A stretch of DNA of 64,000 nucleotides from Lolium rigidum (lineage: Eukaryota; Streptophyta; Magnoliopsida; Poales; Poaceae): the NCBI RefSeq assembly GCF_022539505.1, contig NC_061508.1, forward strand, positions 65,047,754 through 65,111,753, given 5' to 3'. The notes under the pieces were generated by a model. That model saw only the letters and a list, made by a program, of their open reading frames with translations. It was not told the origin of the DNA and did not search any database. Position numbers and translations under genes: made by a program. Position 1 is the first letter of the stretch; every line of letters starts with the position of its first letter. Positions 62,898 to 64,000 of this stretch are shown piece after piece.

Positions 62898-63535
62898 TGC
62901 GACGCTTTGGAGATAAGAAGCGCCGCGCCATAGGAATGGAACTAGCAAAGTTACTAGAAGCAGGTTTTGTAATAGAAGTTATCCACACCGATTGGGTCGC
63001 GAATCCCGTCCTTGTACCCAAAAAGAACACTGAAATACTAAGAATGTGCATCGATTACTCGGCTTGAACAAACACTGCCGAAGGATCCGTTTCCCTTGCC
63101 GCGCATTGACCAAGTCATTGATTCGACGGCGGGGCGGAACTTCGTGTTTTCTTGATGCGTATTCCGGGTACCATCGGATCCGGATGAAGGAATCCGACCA
63201 AAGGCGACTTCATTCATTACCCCGTTTGGTACTTACTTGCTATGTTACTATGCCTTTTGGTCTAAAAAATGCAGGTGCTACTTACCAACGTACGATGCGG
63301 CGGTGCTCGAAGGATCAAATAGGCCGGAACGTGCACGCTTACGTCGACGACATCGCGGTCATGACCCGGAAAGGATCCGACTTGATCGGCGACCTCACGA
63401 AACCTTCGACAACCTCCGCGAGGTACAAGATGATGTTGAATCCGCTGAAGTGCGTCTTTGGCGTGCCGGCCGGAAAACTCCTTGGCTTCATAGTCTCTCA
63501 CGAGAGGCATTGAGGTGAACCCGGAAAAGATCAAG
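62898..63535 (+). pseudogene. Tat2 reverse transcriptase (start), frameshifted
   Basis: ATG-like RRFGDKKRRAIGMELAKLLE near 62898, then LNKHC, FLDAYSGYHRIRMKESDQ, YVTMPFGLKNAGATYQRTM and YVDD at 63340-63351, and LKCVFGVPAGKLLGFIVSHE. Frame breaks occur near 63060, 63130, 63210 and 63400. Coding similarity to Tat1 RT continues in broken frames to the window end. Confidence 0.8.
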
Positions 63536-64000
63536 GCAATCACTGTGCATCAAGCGACCAACTTGTCTCAAAGATGTGCAACGACTAGCTCGGTTGCGTC
63601 GCGGCAATCAGCGGGTTTGTTAGCCGTCTTGGCGAGAAGGCGCTACCTGCGCACAAGCTGCTGAAGAAAACGAGACAAATTTGTACGGGACGACGCAGCC
63701 GACGCAGCTCTTCGTGGGTTGAAGGAAATACTTACCTCCCCACCTATCTTGGCAGCCCCGGCGAGTCGAGCCAATGCTCCTTTATACGGCGGCTACCAAC
63801 AAGGTCGTCGGCCTCGTCATCGTGGTGGAGCGAAAGGAAGAAGGTCATGAATATGACGTACGGAGACCTGTCTACTACATTAGCGAGGTCTTGACGAGAA
63901 TCAAAGCAAAGATACCCTCATTTTCGAAGCTAGCTTATGGAGTTTTCCTAGGCAGCCGGAAGCTGAGACACTACTTCCAAGAGCACCCGATGCAGTTGTG

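Larger units (their letters stand above)
58213..64000 (+). mobile_element. Tat2: second Tat-type Ty3/gypsy retrotransposon, truncated by the window edge
   Basis: 5' LTR (58213-58769), primer site, leader ORF, gag, protease and RT follow in order on the + strand, each aligning with Tat1. The copy continues past 64000. Frame breaks are more frequent than in Tat1: several in gag, one between gag and protease, and more in RT. Homopolymer-size indels are common among them. Confidence 0.87.

Overview
The window looks like grass nuclear DNA, most likely Pooideae/Triticeae. The reasons are Tat-type Ty3/gypsy elements, a TGATACGTCTCC-type LTR family, Stowaway, Tourist, Harbinger and CACTA elements, intronless cytosolic sulfotransferase genes and intron-rich housekeeping genes. 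Species cannot be named from sequence alone. About two thirds of the window is transposable element, much of it nested. Five host genes sit in a gene island between about 32.6 and 55.7 kb.

Left part (1-22.8 kb): one decayed Tat-lineage retrotransposon (Tat1) on the minus strand runs from its 5' LTR at 22252-22809 through a leader ORF, gag, protease, reverse transcriptase, RNase H plus a second RNase H, and integrase to 1968. Beyond the pol end lies a spliced-looking antisense ORF (1-1400, + strand). Its 3' LTR is outside the window. Two LTR elements sit inside its pol. One is a coding-poor LARD (LARD A, 2511-8824, perfect CCGGC target duplication). The other is a non-autonomous TGATACG-type element (11690-18536) that contains a 100-N assembly gap. 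LARD A carries a long-TIR DNA element (about 5243-7216), which itself holds a PIF/Harbinger element (5568-6849, TTA duplication).

Middle-left (22.8-32.6 kb): an unrecognised ORF, then a hAT transposase fragment split by a Harbinger element (23921-30566). That element's own transposase region is split by a second LARD (LARD B, 25624-30147, GCGTT duplication). A second copy of the LARD A Harbinger family, carrying a Stowaway MITE, ends directly upstream of the first host gene.

Gene island: three cytosolic sulfotransferase genes on the + strand (SOT1 32688-33680, SOT2 36806-37816, SOT3 42374-43351), separated by MITEs, a mini-CACTA element and a 5'-truncated LINE. SOT3 has a premature stop that removes seven C-terminal residues. 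Then come an eleven-exon ARG1/ARL-type DnaJ gene (44786-49400, minus, 437 aa) and a four-exon HhH-GPD DNA glycosylase gene (53870-55635, minus, 276 aa). I reconstructed both intron/exon models from splice sites and unbroken frame.

Right end (55.7-64 kb): an eroded LTR remnant, a short GC-rich ORF, and a second Tat copy (Tat2) on the + strand from 58213, truncated by the window edge. The most interesting undescribed signal is a module repeated in both LARDs: a polypurine-tract-like motif flanked by two hairpins, one with compensatory stem changes.
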